Source: Stigonema ocellatum SAG 48.90 = DSM 106950
GTDB lineage: Bacteria > Cyanobacteriota > Cyanobacteriia > Cyanobacteriales > Nostocaceae
Direction of reading: 5' to 3'
Assembly (NCBI GenBank): GCA_016903675.1
Contig: JADQBA010000001.1
Location: 246,298 to 310,297, forward strand
Length of the DNA: 64,000 nt
Shown in pieces: positions 33,875-42,713 of this stretch. Both the position numbers and the translations under genes were made by a program. The notes beneath the pieces are model-generated. The model was not told the origin of the DNA. It ran no database searches and worked only from the letters and a program-made list of their open reading frames with translations. Numbering within the stretch: the first letter of the stretch is position 1; each line of letters begins with the position of its first letter.

Positions 33875-35991
33875 TGACATCCGAGGGTCAAAATCTAATT
33901 TCTTCTCTTTCTAGTCTCGATAATCGTGCCAGTCAGCAGTGTGAATGCTGTTCTAAAATTAGCGCTAGATTGTCAGCACTAGAAACAGAAGTAGCGGCTA
34001 TACCCCGCCTAAACAAACAAGCAATTGTTAATGAATCGATTCTTGGGGCACAAAACCTTATTGTGCCAGCTATAGGAACTATAGTTGCTAATAAAATACT
34101 TCCTATTAAGCAAGCTGTTGGGCTTGTTGAACAAAACTTAGATAATTTCGCATATTTTATTAAAGGTCAAGTATTTAATGTTTCAGTAAAAACTGAAAAA
34201 GCGCTTTCAACAGCTGAAGGAGCCATTAGAACTGCTGGATCTGCGGCGGGGCTTTCAAATCAAGCAATGAATTCTGCTGCTTCCACGGCTTCAAAACTCG
34301 CCTCAATCGTCGGAATTGTTTCTGGGCTTTTAGCTTTGGCTACTTCTGTTGCGACTCTCCTGACTTTAGGCGCACGAATAGATTCTTTAGAAAAGTATGT
34401 GGATTCGTTGGGAGAGGGAATTTCTCGGGTATTAGGTTTACTTCCGCCCATCAAAGCAACAGCAGAAAATGCAAGCAGAAAAGCCGATACAGCATACAAT
34501 CATGCGTTGGATGCTTTCGGCTTAGCAAGCGCTGCTAGTTCCACGGCTAACGTGGCTGATGTTCGGGCTTTGAATGCGGGGACTGCGGCTAATGTGGCAA
34601 ATGATACGGCACTCAAAGCCCAAGGTACAGCCCAAAACGCCTTAGGTAAAGCCGATCAAGCCCAAGGTACAGCTCAAGACGCATCAGGTAAAGCTGATCA
34701 AGCCCAAGGTACAGCCCAAAACGCCTTAGGTAAAGCTGATCAAGCCCAAGGTACAGCCCAGGACGCATCAGGTAAAGCTCATCAAGCCCAAGGCACAGCC
34801 GATCGCGCCCAAGGCACAGCCGAAAAAGCACAAGGTACAGCCGAAAAAGCACAAGGCACAGCCGAAAAAGCACAAGGCACAGCCGAAAAAGCACAAGGTA
34901 CAGCCGATCGCGCCCAAGGCACAGCCCAAAAAGCACAAGGTACAGCCGATCGCGCCCAAGGCACAGCTAACGATGGACTAAGGAACGCATTTGGAGCGTT
35001 GACTCTTGCAGGATTAGCACTGTCTTTAGTTCAAGCTTTCGCGAGTCGTCCTGGAATTCCGGGTCCTCCAGGTCCTCCAGGTCCTCCAGGTAGACCGGGA
35101 ATTAATGGGAGAAATGGAATTAATGGGAAAGATGCAATGCCATATAACGATACAGGACTGAAGGCTTTTATCGCCCAACAACATGCAGCAACACAAGCAA
35201 AGGCAACAGGATTAATTGGTGGCCTTCAAGCTTTTGTTGCAGCGCGAACTGCTGGTATAACCGACTTGGTAACAAAAATTGCTCAAAATACCTATGTAGA
35301 AAAAGCTTTAGGTGTACTAACATTCGCAGCAACAATACACAATGGTTTCATGCTATCTAGCAATTTGGGAATGACTTTAGAAACTATCATTGATCAAATT
35401 CTAGGATTCATACTTCCCAAAGGCTTAGACGGTACACCTATAAATATTCATGCAACACTTAGCAAAACAATTCAAGAAATTTTAACCGAAGCAGTTGGTG
35501 CAAAGAACTATGCAGAAATTTCCAAAGAATGGGCGATGGCAAATAGAATCTACCAAGCTTCAGCTAATGTGTTCAACTCTATTACAAATATGGCAAACAC
35601 TGTAATCAGTGGACTTGAAATACTTGGGGGAACAATGGGTAAGGTAGGTAATGCCTTGAAAAAATGGGGTGTAGTTGGGGAAAAAGCTTATGAATTTTTT
35701 AACCCACAGCCAAACTTTCACAACAAATTCTTTATCTTTCTTGAGAACGCTAACACTGAAGCTAACACTATTCAAAATGTTGTGCAAGTTCCAATAAGTG
35801 TTGTACAAGCCAAAACTGATTTAGATAACAACGTAACTCAACTACAAGACGCGATTGCTCAAAAAGACGGAACAAAGCCCGGTATTGAAAAACCGGAAGC
35901 TAAACAAGAGAAAGATAAATTTGATTTAGGCAAAACAATTAGTAAAACTCTTGATATAGCGGTGGATGACTTGTTCAATGCAAATGATTAA
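33868..35991 (+). CDS. Fibre-like protein with AQGTA heptad repeats and a collagen-like segment
   Basis: 707 residues. After an N-terminal helical part (about 1-240, including a hydrophobic stretch at about 150-165) comes a block of thirteen AQGTA motifs (about residues 250-368), spaced first 14 then 7 residues. A second hydrophobic helix (about 375-392) leads into nine Gly-X-Y triplets (GIPGPPGPPGPPGRPG then GINGRNGINGKD; about 397-423). A ~280-residue C-terminal region ends in a charged tail. Heptad coiled coil next to a collagen triplet block predicts a trimeric shaft, as in phage tail fibres and bacterial collagen-like adhesins. No export signal is seen. Confidence 0.65.
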   Translation: MLMTSEGQNLISSLSSLDNRASQQCECCSKISARLSALETEVAAIPRLNKQAIVNESILGAQNLIVPAIGTIVANKILPIKQAVGLVEQNLDNFAYFIKGQVFNVSVKTEKALSTAEGAIRTAGSAAGLSNQAMNSAASTASKLASIVGIVSGLLALATSVATLLTLGARIDSLEKYVDSLGEGISRVLGLLPPIKATAENASRKADTAYNHALDAFGLASAASSTANVADVRALNAGTAANVANDTALKAQGTAQNALGKADQAQGTAQDASGKADQAQGTAQNALGKADQAQGTAQDASGKAHQAQGTADRAQGTAEKAQGTAEKAQGTAEKAQGTAEKAQGTADRAQGTAQKAQGTADRAQGTANDGLRNAFGALTLAGLALSLVQAFASRPGIPGPPGPPGPPGRPGINGRNGINGKDAMPYNDTGLKAFIAQQHAATQAKATGLIGGLQAFVAARTAGITDLVTKIAQNTYVEKALGVLTFAATIHNGFMLSSNLGMTLETIIDQILGFILPKGLDGTPINIHATLSKTIQEILTEAVGAKNYAEISKEWAMANRIYQASANVFNSITNMANTVISGLEILGGTMGKVGNALKKWGVVGEKAYEFFNPQPNFHNKFFIFLENANTEANTIQNVVQVPISVVQAKTDLDNNVTQLQDAIAQKDGTKPGIEKPEAKQEKDKFDLGKTISKTLDIAVDDLFNAND
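34617..34970 (+). repeat. Tandem 42-bp and 21-bp DNA repeats encoding the AQGTA array
   Basis: Units around GCCCAAGGTACAGCC (or its synonymous variants) repeat first every 42 bp (four units) and then every 21 bp (eight units). Near-identity at synonymous sites in neighbouring units points to recent slippage expansion, so copy number is likely to vary between strains. Confidence 0.85.
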
Positions 35992-36011
35992 TTTAAAAAA
36001 GGTTTCAATTG

Positions 36012-36854
36012 ATGAGCGATACTGTAACATCAGACAGTTTACCAGATGATTTTGACCCTTTTGAGCATTTACAATCGGTGTACATGCCCCAACATAACGT
36101 ACTCGTAAAGCGCTTCTTTAGTGATTTACCTGATGACTGGAAACCTAATATTGCCACCCCTAGGAGTAGCTTAAGAACTGCTTGCACAATGCAAGACAGC
36201 GACAATCAGTTAATGATGACTATGCGTCATCATTTACTCTTTGATTTATTGGGTTACGGGAGGTCGGATTTAATTGTTTACCACAGTGAAAAAGGAAATC
36301 TTACAGGTAGCGTTGTTGGACACCCAAAAGTCTATTTATATTTCTCACAAGATACACAGTCCGTTGTCCCAGGAGAAATACGAATAGACGCAGAAATCAG
36401 CTTTCGCTTAATGACTGAGACTCAAGCTAGTTATACAGAAGCTAAAGCCCTAGCATTAGCTGAAAAAGTTCACAGCTTTTTTGTAGTAGCACACCAAGGT
36501 ATTGTTTTCCCAAAAGGTAAAACTATTTACCTTTATAAAGATGAGGCTCACGGCTATCGTTTACAAATCTACGGAAATAGTAAAACAGAAATTATTAGCA
36601 TCATTGAAAAATGTTTGGAACTTCAATCTGTAGTTTATGATGAAAATAAATTAACTATTAGTGCTCCTGAGAAAAACAGTGAGACAACGGCTCAATTGCA
36701 ACTCTCATATGGAAAAGAGAGACGTAAAAAAAGATTTAGACCAGTTGCTAATGTTAGGTTTCGCTACGCTTACGTAGAAGTACCTGGCTACGATAAACAT
36801 ATCTTCCTGGTAGATACTACCTATAGACACACAGCTCTATTCAAGAATCCATAA
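36012..36854 (+). CDS. Unknown protein of the virion-like block (280 aa)
   Basis: A soluble alpha/beta protein; the ATG at 36012 follows AAAGG at a normal distance. Recognisable only by pattern: DAEISFRLMTETQASYTEAKALAL, then LAEKVHSFF and a FPKGKTIYLYKDE strand pair. A basic segment near the C-terminus (GKERRKKRFRPVANVRFRYA) looks like an interface or nucleic-acid contact. No known family. It follows the fibre-like gene by 20 bp. Confidence 0.55.
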   Translation: MSDTVTSDSLPDDFDPFEHLQSVYMPQHNVLVKRFFSDLPDDWKPNIATPRSSLRTACTMQDSDNQLMMTMRHHLLFDLLGYGRSDLIVYHSEKGNLTGSVVGHPKVYLYFSQDTQSVVPGEIRIDAEISFRLMTETQASYTEAKALALAEKVHSFFVVAHQGIVFPKGKTIYLYKDEAHGYRLQIYGNSKTEIISIIEKCLELQSVVYDENKLTISAPEKNSETTAQLQLSYGKERRKKRFRPVANVRFRYAYVEVPGYDKHIFLVDTTYRHTALFKNP

Positions 36855-36869
36855 TACGTTAAAAACTTA

Positions 36870-36889
36870 AGGAACCATATAGGGTTCCT
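36870..36889. promoter_or_regulatory. Hairpin AGGAACC-n6-GGTTCCT
   Basis: A 7-bp stem between two genes of the block, followed by an A-rich rather than T-rich tract. It shares the GGAACC/GGTTCC core with the 14-bp hairpin at 32913, so both may be sites for one element-coded protein or RNA-processing sites. Confidence 0.4.
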
Positions 36890-36964
36890 GTGGAAAAAAT
36901 TAGTGGAAATCCTACGTTATGGTAGTTCTAGCAAAAAAGTAAAACATTTAAACATTACACTAAA

Positions 36965-37534
36965 ATGGCTAAAAGATTAAGTGCAGTCGAACTACAGGCG
37001 AGAGCGGATAAGGCTAAAGCTAGAGAAGCCGCACGTTTACAACACCGCATAGACAATCCATCGCCATACAAACCGCGTGCCGCAGAAGATTATGATACAG
37101 CTTACTATCGTGATCCAATTGAAGCGGGGTTAATCTTATCAGTAACAGTCAAAAAAGAAGCTTACACACAGCTCGGTGGTTTATCTAATTGTGGACTGTT
37201 ATCAACCGTAAATGAAGGACAAGTTGTAGTTCCAAAAGTCAAGGGTGATAAACGGAAGCTAATAACTATTAGTTGGTTTTACGGTGATAACGAGCCGACT
37301 GTTGTTCCTGCGACCACGACACGGAACCGATACATAAAATTCTATGATAAACACGGAAATCAGTCACATTACAGTATTCCCTTCTCTGTAGCGACTGGCG
37401 CATTTACCCTGTCAACGATCATTACCAATTTCACAACACTTTTCAACAAGACAAACGGCACACAGCGTGCTGTCTTGGGCGTTCACGGCGAAGTCTTCTT
37501 AAAATTTGGTCACGAAACCATTGCTCGTTTCTGA
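36965..37534 (+). CDS. Unknown beta-rich protein of the virion-like block (189 aa)
   Basis: A basic N-terminal helix (AKRLSAVELQARADKAKARE) precedes a beta-rich domain (YTQLGGLSNCGLLSTVNEGQ, ISWFYGDNEPTVVPATTTRN). The arrangement recalls minor structural proteins of phages, without a nameable homologue. Its TGA overlaps the next start as TGATG. Confidence 0.55.
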   Translation: MAKRLSAVELQARADKAKAREAARLQHRIDNPSPYKPRAAEDYDTAYYRDPIEAGLILSVTVKKEAYTQLGGLSNCGLLSTVNEGQVVVPKVKGDKRKLITISWFYGDNEPTVVPATTTRNRYIKFYDKHGNQSHYSIPFSVATGAFTLSTIITNFTTLFNKTNGTQRAVLGVHGEVFLKFGHETIARF

Positions 37535-37914
37535 TGAGTATTTCATGGGACTTACTAGGAGAAATTCAAGTATCAGATAACTGGCAATTATTTCCTTTAG
37601 AGGCTATTAGTGATACTTTTCGTATTACTACTACAATCACGGACATCGAGGGATGGAATAGCACGAAGATTCAAAGCGGTGCATACATCCGATTTGTCTA
37701 TCCCGATCCAGATGGTACAACATCTAAGTCTGTATACATCCGGGTGCGTGATGAAATCATTGTATATGAATTGCCAGTTCCCCATGAAATGAGAGCGGCA
37801 GGATACTATATACGGTCGATATCCTGTAGATTCTCTTCAAAGTGGGTCGGTAAACTTCCTGGCAGCTCATTCGCCGGATGGAAACTTAAAATTGAAGGTT
37901 TATTACAGCAATAA
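37534..37914 (+). CDS. Unknown beta-rich protein of the virion-like block (126 aa)
   Basis: Translationally coupled to the preceding gene. The chain alternates strands (DNWQLFPLEAISDTFRI, SGAYIRFVYPDPDGT, SVYIRVRDEIIVYELPVP), suggesting a jelly-roll or sandwich domain such as a receptor-binding or baseplate-like head. No family recognised. Confidence 0.55.
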   Translation: MSISWDLLGEIQVSDNWQLFPLEAISDTFRITTTITDIEGWNSTKIQSGAYIRFVYPDPDGTTSKSVYIRVRDEIIVYELPVPHEMRAAGYYIRSISCRFSSKWVGKLPGSSFAGWKLKIEGLLQQ

Positions 37915-37950
37915 TTTTCATTGAACAGCCACGAATATTTTTTTATTTTT

Positions 37951-38715
37951 ATGGTTATACTAAAAAAGCATAAGCTCAAATTTATTTTTACGAGTTATTT
38001 TTTTCTGAATAGTTTATTCAGTTTTTTTATCATTCACCAGACTGTCGCGCAAAACAGTGAACAAATCCAAGTTGATTTGAAAACAATTCAACAGGCTTTC
38101 CAGTCTCAATCAAAAGCATCAAAAGCTGTTGAACAAGACATGAAAGAACTCAAGAACAACTACAAAAAGTTGAACGATTTGCTTAACAAGGAAGTTTCTT
38201 TCGAGGAAGGCTTAAAGTTTGCTCTTGCCTTCGAGGGGGGGCTGTCTGATGACGAGGGAGACACCGGAGGATTAACTAACCTTGGTATCACCCATACCGA
38301 ATATGACGAATATCGTGCAAGTAAAGGTTTATCACGTCGATCAGTGGCTGATATAAGCCTTGTAGAAGCAACAGATATTTATAGAAATAAATATTGGTTA
38401 GCTTCAGGCTGTGCGGATACTCCGCGTCGCGTTGCAATTAGCTGTTTTGACTGGCAAGTCAACTCAGGCAGAGGAATGTCTCTCTTACAGCAAACTTTGG
38501 GTGGGCTGAGTGTAGATGGCATTTTTGGTCCTGAAACGTCAAATGAGCTAAATTCCTGGTTGGCGAAAGCAGCAGGAGAAGATCGGCTGTTGCACAACTA
38601 CTTTGAAAGAAGAGAAAATTTGTATCGGCATTGGGGTGTGGGCAGTCAGAGGAAATTCCTCCACGGGTGGTTACGGCGGGCAAAAGCCCTTAAGAAATAT
38701 CTCCACGTGCCGTAG
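37951..38715 (+). CDS. Secreted GH108-type muramidase with C-terminal peptidoglycan-binding region
   Basis: Frame open from a TTG at 37921; the ATG at 37951 gives a clean signal peptide (MVILKKHKLKFIFTSYFF, hydrophobic to IIHQTVAQ). A short coiled coil (about 35-80) precedes the GH108 domain: the catalytic Glu in FALAFEGGLSDDEGDTGGLT (about residue 95), NLGITHTEYDEYR, and FDWQVNSGRGMSLLQQTLGG. The C-terminus (VDGIFGPETSNEL) is the PG_binding_3 part. GH108 enzymes cut beta-1,4 MurNAc-GlcNAc bonds and are common phage endolysins or secretion aids. As the last gene of the block it would breach the wall. Confidence 0.88.
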   Translation: MVILKKHKLKFIFTSYFFLNSLFSFFIIHQTVAQNSEQIQVDLKTIQQAFQSQSKASKAVEQDMKELKNNYKKLNDLLNKEVSFEEGLKFALAFEGGLSDDEGDTGGLTNLGITHTEYDEYRASKGLSRRSVADISLVEATDIYRNKYWLASGCADTPRRVAISCFDWQVNSGRGMSLLQQTLGGLSVDGIFGPETSNELNSWLAKAAGEDRLLHNYFERRENLYRHWGVGSQRKFLHGWLRRAKALKKYLHVP

Positions 38716-38866
38716 TGGGGAGTGGGGAGTGGGGAGTGGGGATTCGCCATAACTATTTACTACCAAAACTAATATCTTCTGCTGCTCTACACTTGGCTTG
38801 GTTAAGAGATTAGACTGGTAGATTGTAGCTGATCTCTTGTTCACACCCTTACATCCCTACACCCAG

Positions 38867-39254
38867 GGCTATTTCATTCTACACTCTTTGCCTTGAACTC
38901 AAGTTCAAGGCTCACAGCTCAAGTCCGTTGAAACGGACTAAATTCCTTCCAATACGGTTCGGTTAAGCGAAAATGAGAAACCCGGTTTCTTCAAGAAACC
39001 GGGTTTCTGGCACCTCAACTATCGTTAACCGAACCGTATTGAAATTCCTTCTAGTGGTCGGTCAAGTTTTAGTTGATGGGTAAATAAGTTCGTAGTAAGG
39101 ACTTTAGTCCTTATTTTCTAAGGACTAAAGTCCTTACTACAAACCCTCAAAACTAGCTTGACAGAGTACTAGTTCTAGTCGGCGGTATGCCGACTTCAGC
39201 TATTAGCCTAGGAATAAATTCCTAGGCGTGTGGGTTGCTTATCCGAACCGTATT
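38867..39254. mobile_element. Multi-hairpin element interrupted by nested insertions
   Basis: The left end GGCTATTTCATTCT at 38867 is the same terminal repeat as the 57051-57225 element. The four stems occur in reverse order (GCCTTGAACT.., GTCCGTTGAAACGGAC, AGTCGGC..GCCGACT, CCTAGGAAT..ATTCCTAGG to 39226). Two insertions split it: the CAATACGG MITE (38950-39041) and a second small element (about 39052-39172) with imperfect ends CTAGTGGTCGGTCAAG / CTTGACAGAGTACTAG and a GTAGTAAGGACTTTAGTCC palindrome inside. The right end is lost at a solo CGAACCGTATTG at about 39243. The rest of the spacer (38716-38742) is a GGGGAGT repeat. Confidence 0.7.
38950..39041. mobile_element. 92-bp MITE, CAATACGG family, copy 2
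   Basis: Inverted ends CAATACGGTTCGGTTAA are perfect over 17 bp. A perfect 10-bp target duplication, AAATTCCTTC, flanks it (38940-38949 and 39042-39051). The core is a GAAACCCGGTTTCTTCAAG-type palindrome shared with copy 3. Confidence 0.85.
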
Positions 39255-39349
39255 GCCTACACCCCTACCCCCCTACCTCCCTACCCCCCTTCCTTTTTTA
39301 CGCCAGATTGCTGAACAATAGTGATAGCTGTCTAGTTGAGAAAATTGTG

Positions 39350-39757
39350 ATGACTCAGGATGAAAATGATGCTCAGTCAAATGTCAATCAATCTTCTTCA
39401 CATTCAGGTACACGATACTGGGGTAAGGTTGAGGTTATAGAGGAAGGGCATTCTTATAGAATTAATCGCATTGAAATCAAACCTAAGTATGCTATGAAAC
39501 CACAAATCCATTATCACCGTAGTGAGCATTGGGTTGTTGTCTCTGGCATAGCAAAGGTGATCTGCGGTAACGAGGAAAGATTACTTAATCGAAACGAGTC
39601 AACCTATGTTCCTGCCGCAACACTTCATAGGGTTGAAAATCCAGGAGCTATTCCCCTAGTTATTCTGGAGATTCAAAATGGTGAGTATCTGGGTGAGGAT
39701 GATACCGAACGCCCATCAGACCTAACCGTGGTCAAGACTGGAACTCCTAACTCCTAA
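39350..39757 (+). CDS. Cupin protein (mannose-6-phosphate isomerase type II-like)
   Basis: 135 residues from the ATG at 39350; the frame is open further upstream through repeat sequence but lacks sense. The cupin core is RIEIKPKYAMKPQIHYHRSE, EHWVVVSGIAKVICGNEERL and ESTYVPAATLHRVENPG, the metal-binding His/Glu set of the type II phosphomannose isomerase tail. A free-standing cupin of this kind may bind or isomerise a sugar phosphate. Role unproven. Confidence 0.8.
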   Translation: MTQDENDAQSNVNQSSSHSGTRYWGKVEVIEEGHSYRINRIEIKPKYAMKPQIHYHRSEHWVVVSGIAKVICGNEERLLNRNESTYVPAATLHRVENPGAIPLVILEIQNGEYLGEDDTERPSDLTVVKTGTPNS

Positions 39758-39810
39758 CTCCGCACCTCCTAACTCCTAACCCCTAACCCCTAACTCCCTG
39801 TAGGAATATT

Positions 39811-40323
39811 ATGACTCAAAAGCTGCTTTTTGTCTGTCTAGGCAATATCTGTCGATCGCCTGCCGCAGAAAACATCATGAATCATCTGATAAAAAACATC
39901 GGATGGGAGGAACGTATCCTCTGTGACTCTGCTGGTACAGGTAGCTATCATATTGGTGCGCCACCTGACCAACGTATGAGTGCTGCGGCTGCGAAAAAGT
40001 TGGGCATTAACCTGCAAGGTCAAGCCCGTCAATTTCAAAAGTCAGACTTTCAAGACTTTGATTTGATTCTCGCCATGGATCGACAGAACTATCAGCATAT
40101 CTTGTCTGTTGACCGCAGTGGGCAGTATCATGATAAAGTGCGGTTGATGTGCGACTTTTGCTCTAGACACACCCTTAAGGAAGTTCCAGACCCTTACTAC
40201 GGTGGAGCCGAGGGATTTAATCAGGTGATTGACCTTCTTGTTGATGGTTGCGAAGGTCTACTACAATACGTTACCACCAACCAGCCTGAGAGTCCGCCTT
40301 CACTACCCACAACCCAGAGTTGA
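39811..40323 (+). CDS. Low-molecular-weight protein tyrosine phosphatase
   Basis: The 170-residue protein has the P-loop LFVCLGNICRSPAAE (nucleophile Cys9, CxxxxxR) near its start and the general acid in VPDPYYGGAEGF (Asp, near 130). These define LMW-PTPs, cytosolic enzymes that dephosphorylate phosphotyrosine, often on bacterial tyrosine kinases of polysaccharide export. The tail (NQPESPPSLPTT) is extra. It follows the cupin gene after a CTCCTAAC repeat. Confidence 0.92.
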   Translation: MTQKLLFVCLGNICRSPAAENIMNHLIKNIGWEERILCDSAGTGSYHIGAPPDQRMSAAAAKKLGINLQGQARQFQKSDFQDFDLILAMDRQNYQHILSVDRSGQYHDKVRLMCDFCSRHTLKEVPDPYYGGAEGFNQVIDLLVDGCEGLLQYVTTNQPESPPSLPTTQS

Positions 40324-40508
40324 GTACAGATGCTCTCAATGTCTACTCCCTGGAATTCTCAAGCTGAAAATGCCAATATTCGCGATACACTCGGGTGAAT
40401 ATCGAGGGTGTGTAACGTGGTTTGAAAGTAGACTGCAATCCACTAGAACCATATGGTTCGCCTTGGCAGAGGACTGTAACAATCACTAAAACTCAAAGAA
40501 GAACAGCC

Positions 40509-42440
40509 ATGACTACGACCGTAAAAGCTAGCTTTCCCATTGATCTTGCTGCCTACAAGCCGATAGCACTAGATCCAGCAAAATCGAGCCTGACTGATGA
40601 GGAGAGAGAGACGCTAAAAGCCAACATTCAACTCTGCCGCGATGCGATCGTTTTCTTCACTGCTACAGGCGCTGCCAGAGGAGTCGGTGGGCATACTGGT
40701 GGTCCTTACGACACAGTACCAGAGGTGGTGATCCTAGATGCATTGTTCCGAGGAGCGCCAGATAAGTTTGTGCCGATTTTCTTTGATGAGGCAGGACACC
40801 GGGTGGCGACGCAATACCTGATAGCAGTTTTACACAAAGAACTGCCTGCTGAGCAGCTTGTTCAATATCGTGCAGCTCATGCTCACCTACCGGGACACCC
40901 GGAACTCGGACTGACTCCTGGCGTGAAGTTTAGCTCAGGACGCCTCGGACACATATGGCCATATATTAATGGTGTGGCAATGGCAAATCCTGATAAGGTC
41001 GTCATCTGTCTAGGGTCTGATGGTTCCCAGCAGGAAGGTAATGATGCGGAAGCAGCGCGTCTAGCAGTTGCCAAAAATCTCAACGTTAAGCTAATTATCG
41101 ATGACAATGATGTCACCATCGCCGGACATCCTTCAGATTACCTCCCAGGGTTTAGTGTTTCCAAGACACTAGCTGGTCATGGAGTTAGTGTGAATGAAGG
41201 GGATGGCGAAGACTTGGATGAATTGTATCATCGCATATGTCAAGCCGTGACAACTCATGGACCCGTCGCAGTGATAAACAAGCGGAAGATGGCTGTGGGG
41301 ATTGAAGGCATAGAGGGTTCTACCCATGGACACGATGTGATTGCAGTAGATAAGGCGATCGCCTACTTAGAAAAGCGTGGACAAACAGAAGCCGTCAATT
41401 ACTTAAAGAACATTGAAAAGCCCAAGAACGACTATAAATTCATCGGTTCCAGTGATAAGCAGGGTTCTAACCGCAACGTATTTGGTGAAGCGGTAGTATC
41501 TGTACTGAGCCGTCTGAGTGAAGCCGAACGCATCGAAAAGGTGATTTGTATCGACACTGACCTAGAAGGCTCTTGTGGACTGAAAAAGATTCACGATACT
41601 TACCCAGAAATCTTTGTTAGTTCTGGTATCATGGAACGGGGGAACTTTTCCGCAGCCGCCGGTTTTGGCATGGAAAAAGGTAAGCAGGGAATCTTTGGTA
41701 CCTTTAGCGCCTTCCTAGAGATGTGCATATCGGAAATTACGATGGCGCGTCTGAATTACTCCAATGTCCTGTGTCACTTCTCCCACTCTGGTGTAGACGA
41801 CATGGCGGATAATACCTGCCATTTTGGTTTGAATAATCTGTTTGCTGACAACGGGCTGGATGACGGCTATGAAACACGGCTGTACTTCCCCGCAGATGCC
41901 GCACAGATGAAAGCCTGCGTCGAAGCGGTGTTCTTCGATCCAGGTCTACGGTTTATCTTCTCCACCCGTTCCAAGGTGCCAAACATCCTTGATGCCAATG
42001 GCAAAGACCTCTACGAAGAAGGTTACACCTTTGTTCCTGGTAAGGATGAAGTGGTACGTGAAGGCACCGCTGGCTATATCATCACCTTTGGTGATGCATT
42101 ATACCGAGCCGTGGACGCGGTGGAACGTCTCAAGCAGGAAGGAATTGATGTAGGATTAATCAACAAGCCTACACTGAACGTCATTGATGAAGAAATGCTT
42201 GTCAAGGTTGGTCACGCTCCGTTTGTGCTAGTGGTAGAATCGCTTAACCGCCGTACCGGACTAGGTAGCCGCTTTGGTTCTTGGTTGCTAGAGCGTGGAC
42301 TAACACCGAAATTTGCTCACTTGGGTGTTCACAAAGAGGGTTGTGGTGGTCTGTGGGAGCAGTTCCCCCATCAGGGAATAGACCCTGATGGCATTATTAG
42401 CAAAGTCAAGGAAATTATAGGATCATCTCATCAGCGTTAA
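40509..42440 (+). CDS. Transketolase-type enzyme
   Basis: 643 residues from the ATG at 40509 (MTTTVKASFPIDL); upstream codons to 40422 are not family-like. Thiamine-diphosphate and metal site: CLGSDGSQQEGNDAEAARLA then LIIDDNDVTIAG; the substrate-side GARGVGGHTGGPYDTV motif replaces the usual G-H-x-G-x-P. The middle domain includes CIDTDLEGSCGLKKI and the C-terminal domain VLVVESLNRRTGLGS. Family members move two-carbon ketol groups between sugar phosphates (Calvin cycle and pentose phosphate pathway). The diverged motif means this may be a second, non-canonical transketolase. Confidence 0.82.
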   Translation: MTTTVKASFPIDLAAYKPIALDPAKSSLTDEERETLKANIQLCRDAIVFFTATGAARGVGGHTGGPYDTVPEVVILDALFRGAPDKFVPIFFDEAGHRVATQYLIAVLHKELPAEQLVQYRAAHAHLPGHPELGLTPGVKFSSGRLGHIWPYINGVAMANPDKVVICLGSDGSQQEGNDAEAARLAVAKNLNVKLIIDDNDVTIAGHPSDYLPGFSVSKTLAGHGVSVNEGDGEDLDELYHRICQAVTTHGPVAVINKRKMAVGIEGIEGSTHGHDVIAVDKAIAYLEKRGQTEAVNYLKNIEKPKNDYKFIGSSDKQGSNRNVFGEAVVSVLSRLSEAERIEKVICIDTDLEGSCGLKKIHDTYPEIFVSSGIMERGNFSAAAGFGMEKGKQGIFGTFSAFLEMCISEITMARLNYSNVLCHFSHSGVDDMADNTCHFGLNNLFADNGLDDGYETRLYFPADAAQMKACVEAVFFDPGLRFIFSTRSKVPNILDANGKDLYEEGYTFVPGKDEVVREGTAGYIITFGDALYRAVDAVERLKQEGIDVGLINKPTLNVIDEEMLVKVGHAPFVLVVESLNRRTGLGSRFGSWLLERGLTPKFAHLGVHKEGCGGLWEQFPHQGIDPDGIISKVKEIIGSSHQR

Positions 42441-42518
42441 GTCAATGTTTTGATTAGCCACAATTCTGATAAAATCCCTCCCTACTCGGTTAAGGTTTTT
42501 TTGATGGGAATTCTGGTT

Positions 42519-42562
42519 GTAGAGACGCGATTAATCGGAGACGCGATTAATCGCGTCTCTAC
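42519..42562. repeat. AGAGACGCGATTAATCG palindrome, duplicated arm
   Basis: The dispersed palindrome built on GAGACGCGATTAATCGCGTC appears with one arm duplicated (AGAGACGCGATTAATCGG twice). Other copies are at 12611-12637 and inside the MITE at 6299. The surrounding spacer to 42713 holds no gene; it repeats AATTACGAATTACG near 42682. Confidence 0.75.
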
Positions 42563-42713
42563 ATTCTTTTCGCCATCAGGGTAATTATCTCAGCCCTTGC
42601 AGTATTGGGAGGGTTTTGAACTCTTGCGTCTACACGTAATCATTTTTCAGTCGGGATTTAAATCCCCGTCTGAAAAATAATTACGAATTACGAATTACGA
42701 ATTTTTAAAGTCC

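Noticed and set aside
34613..34964. Leftward frames of 60-107 codons with LCLVLFRL-type repeats
   Set aside because: They are the antisense reading of the AQGTA-coding DNA repeat and have no independent support.
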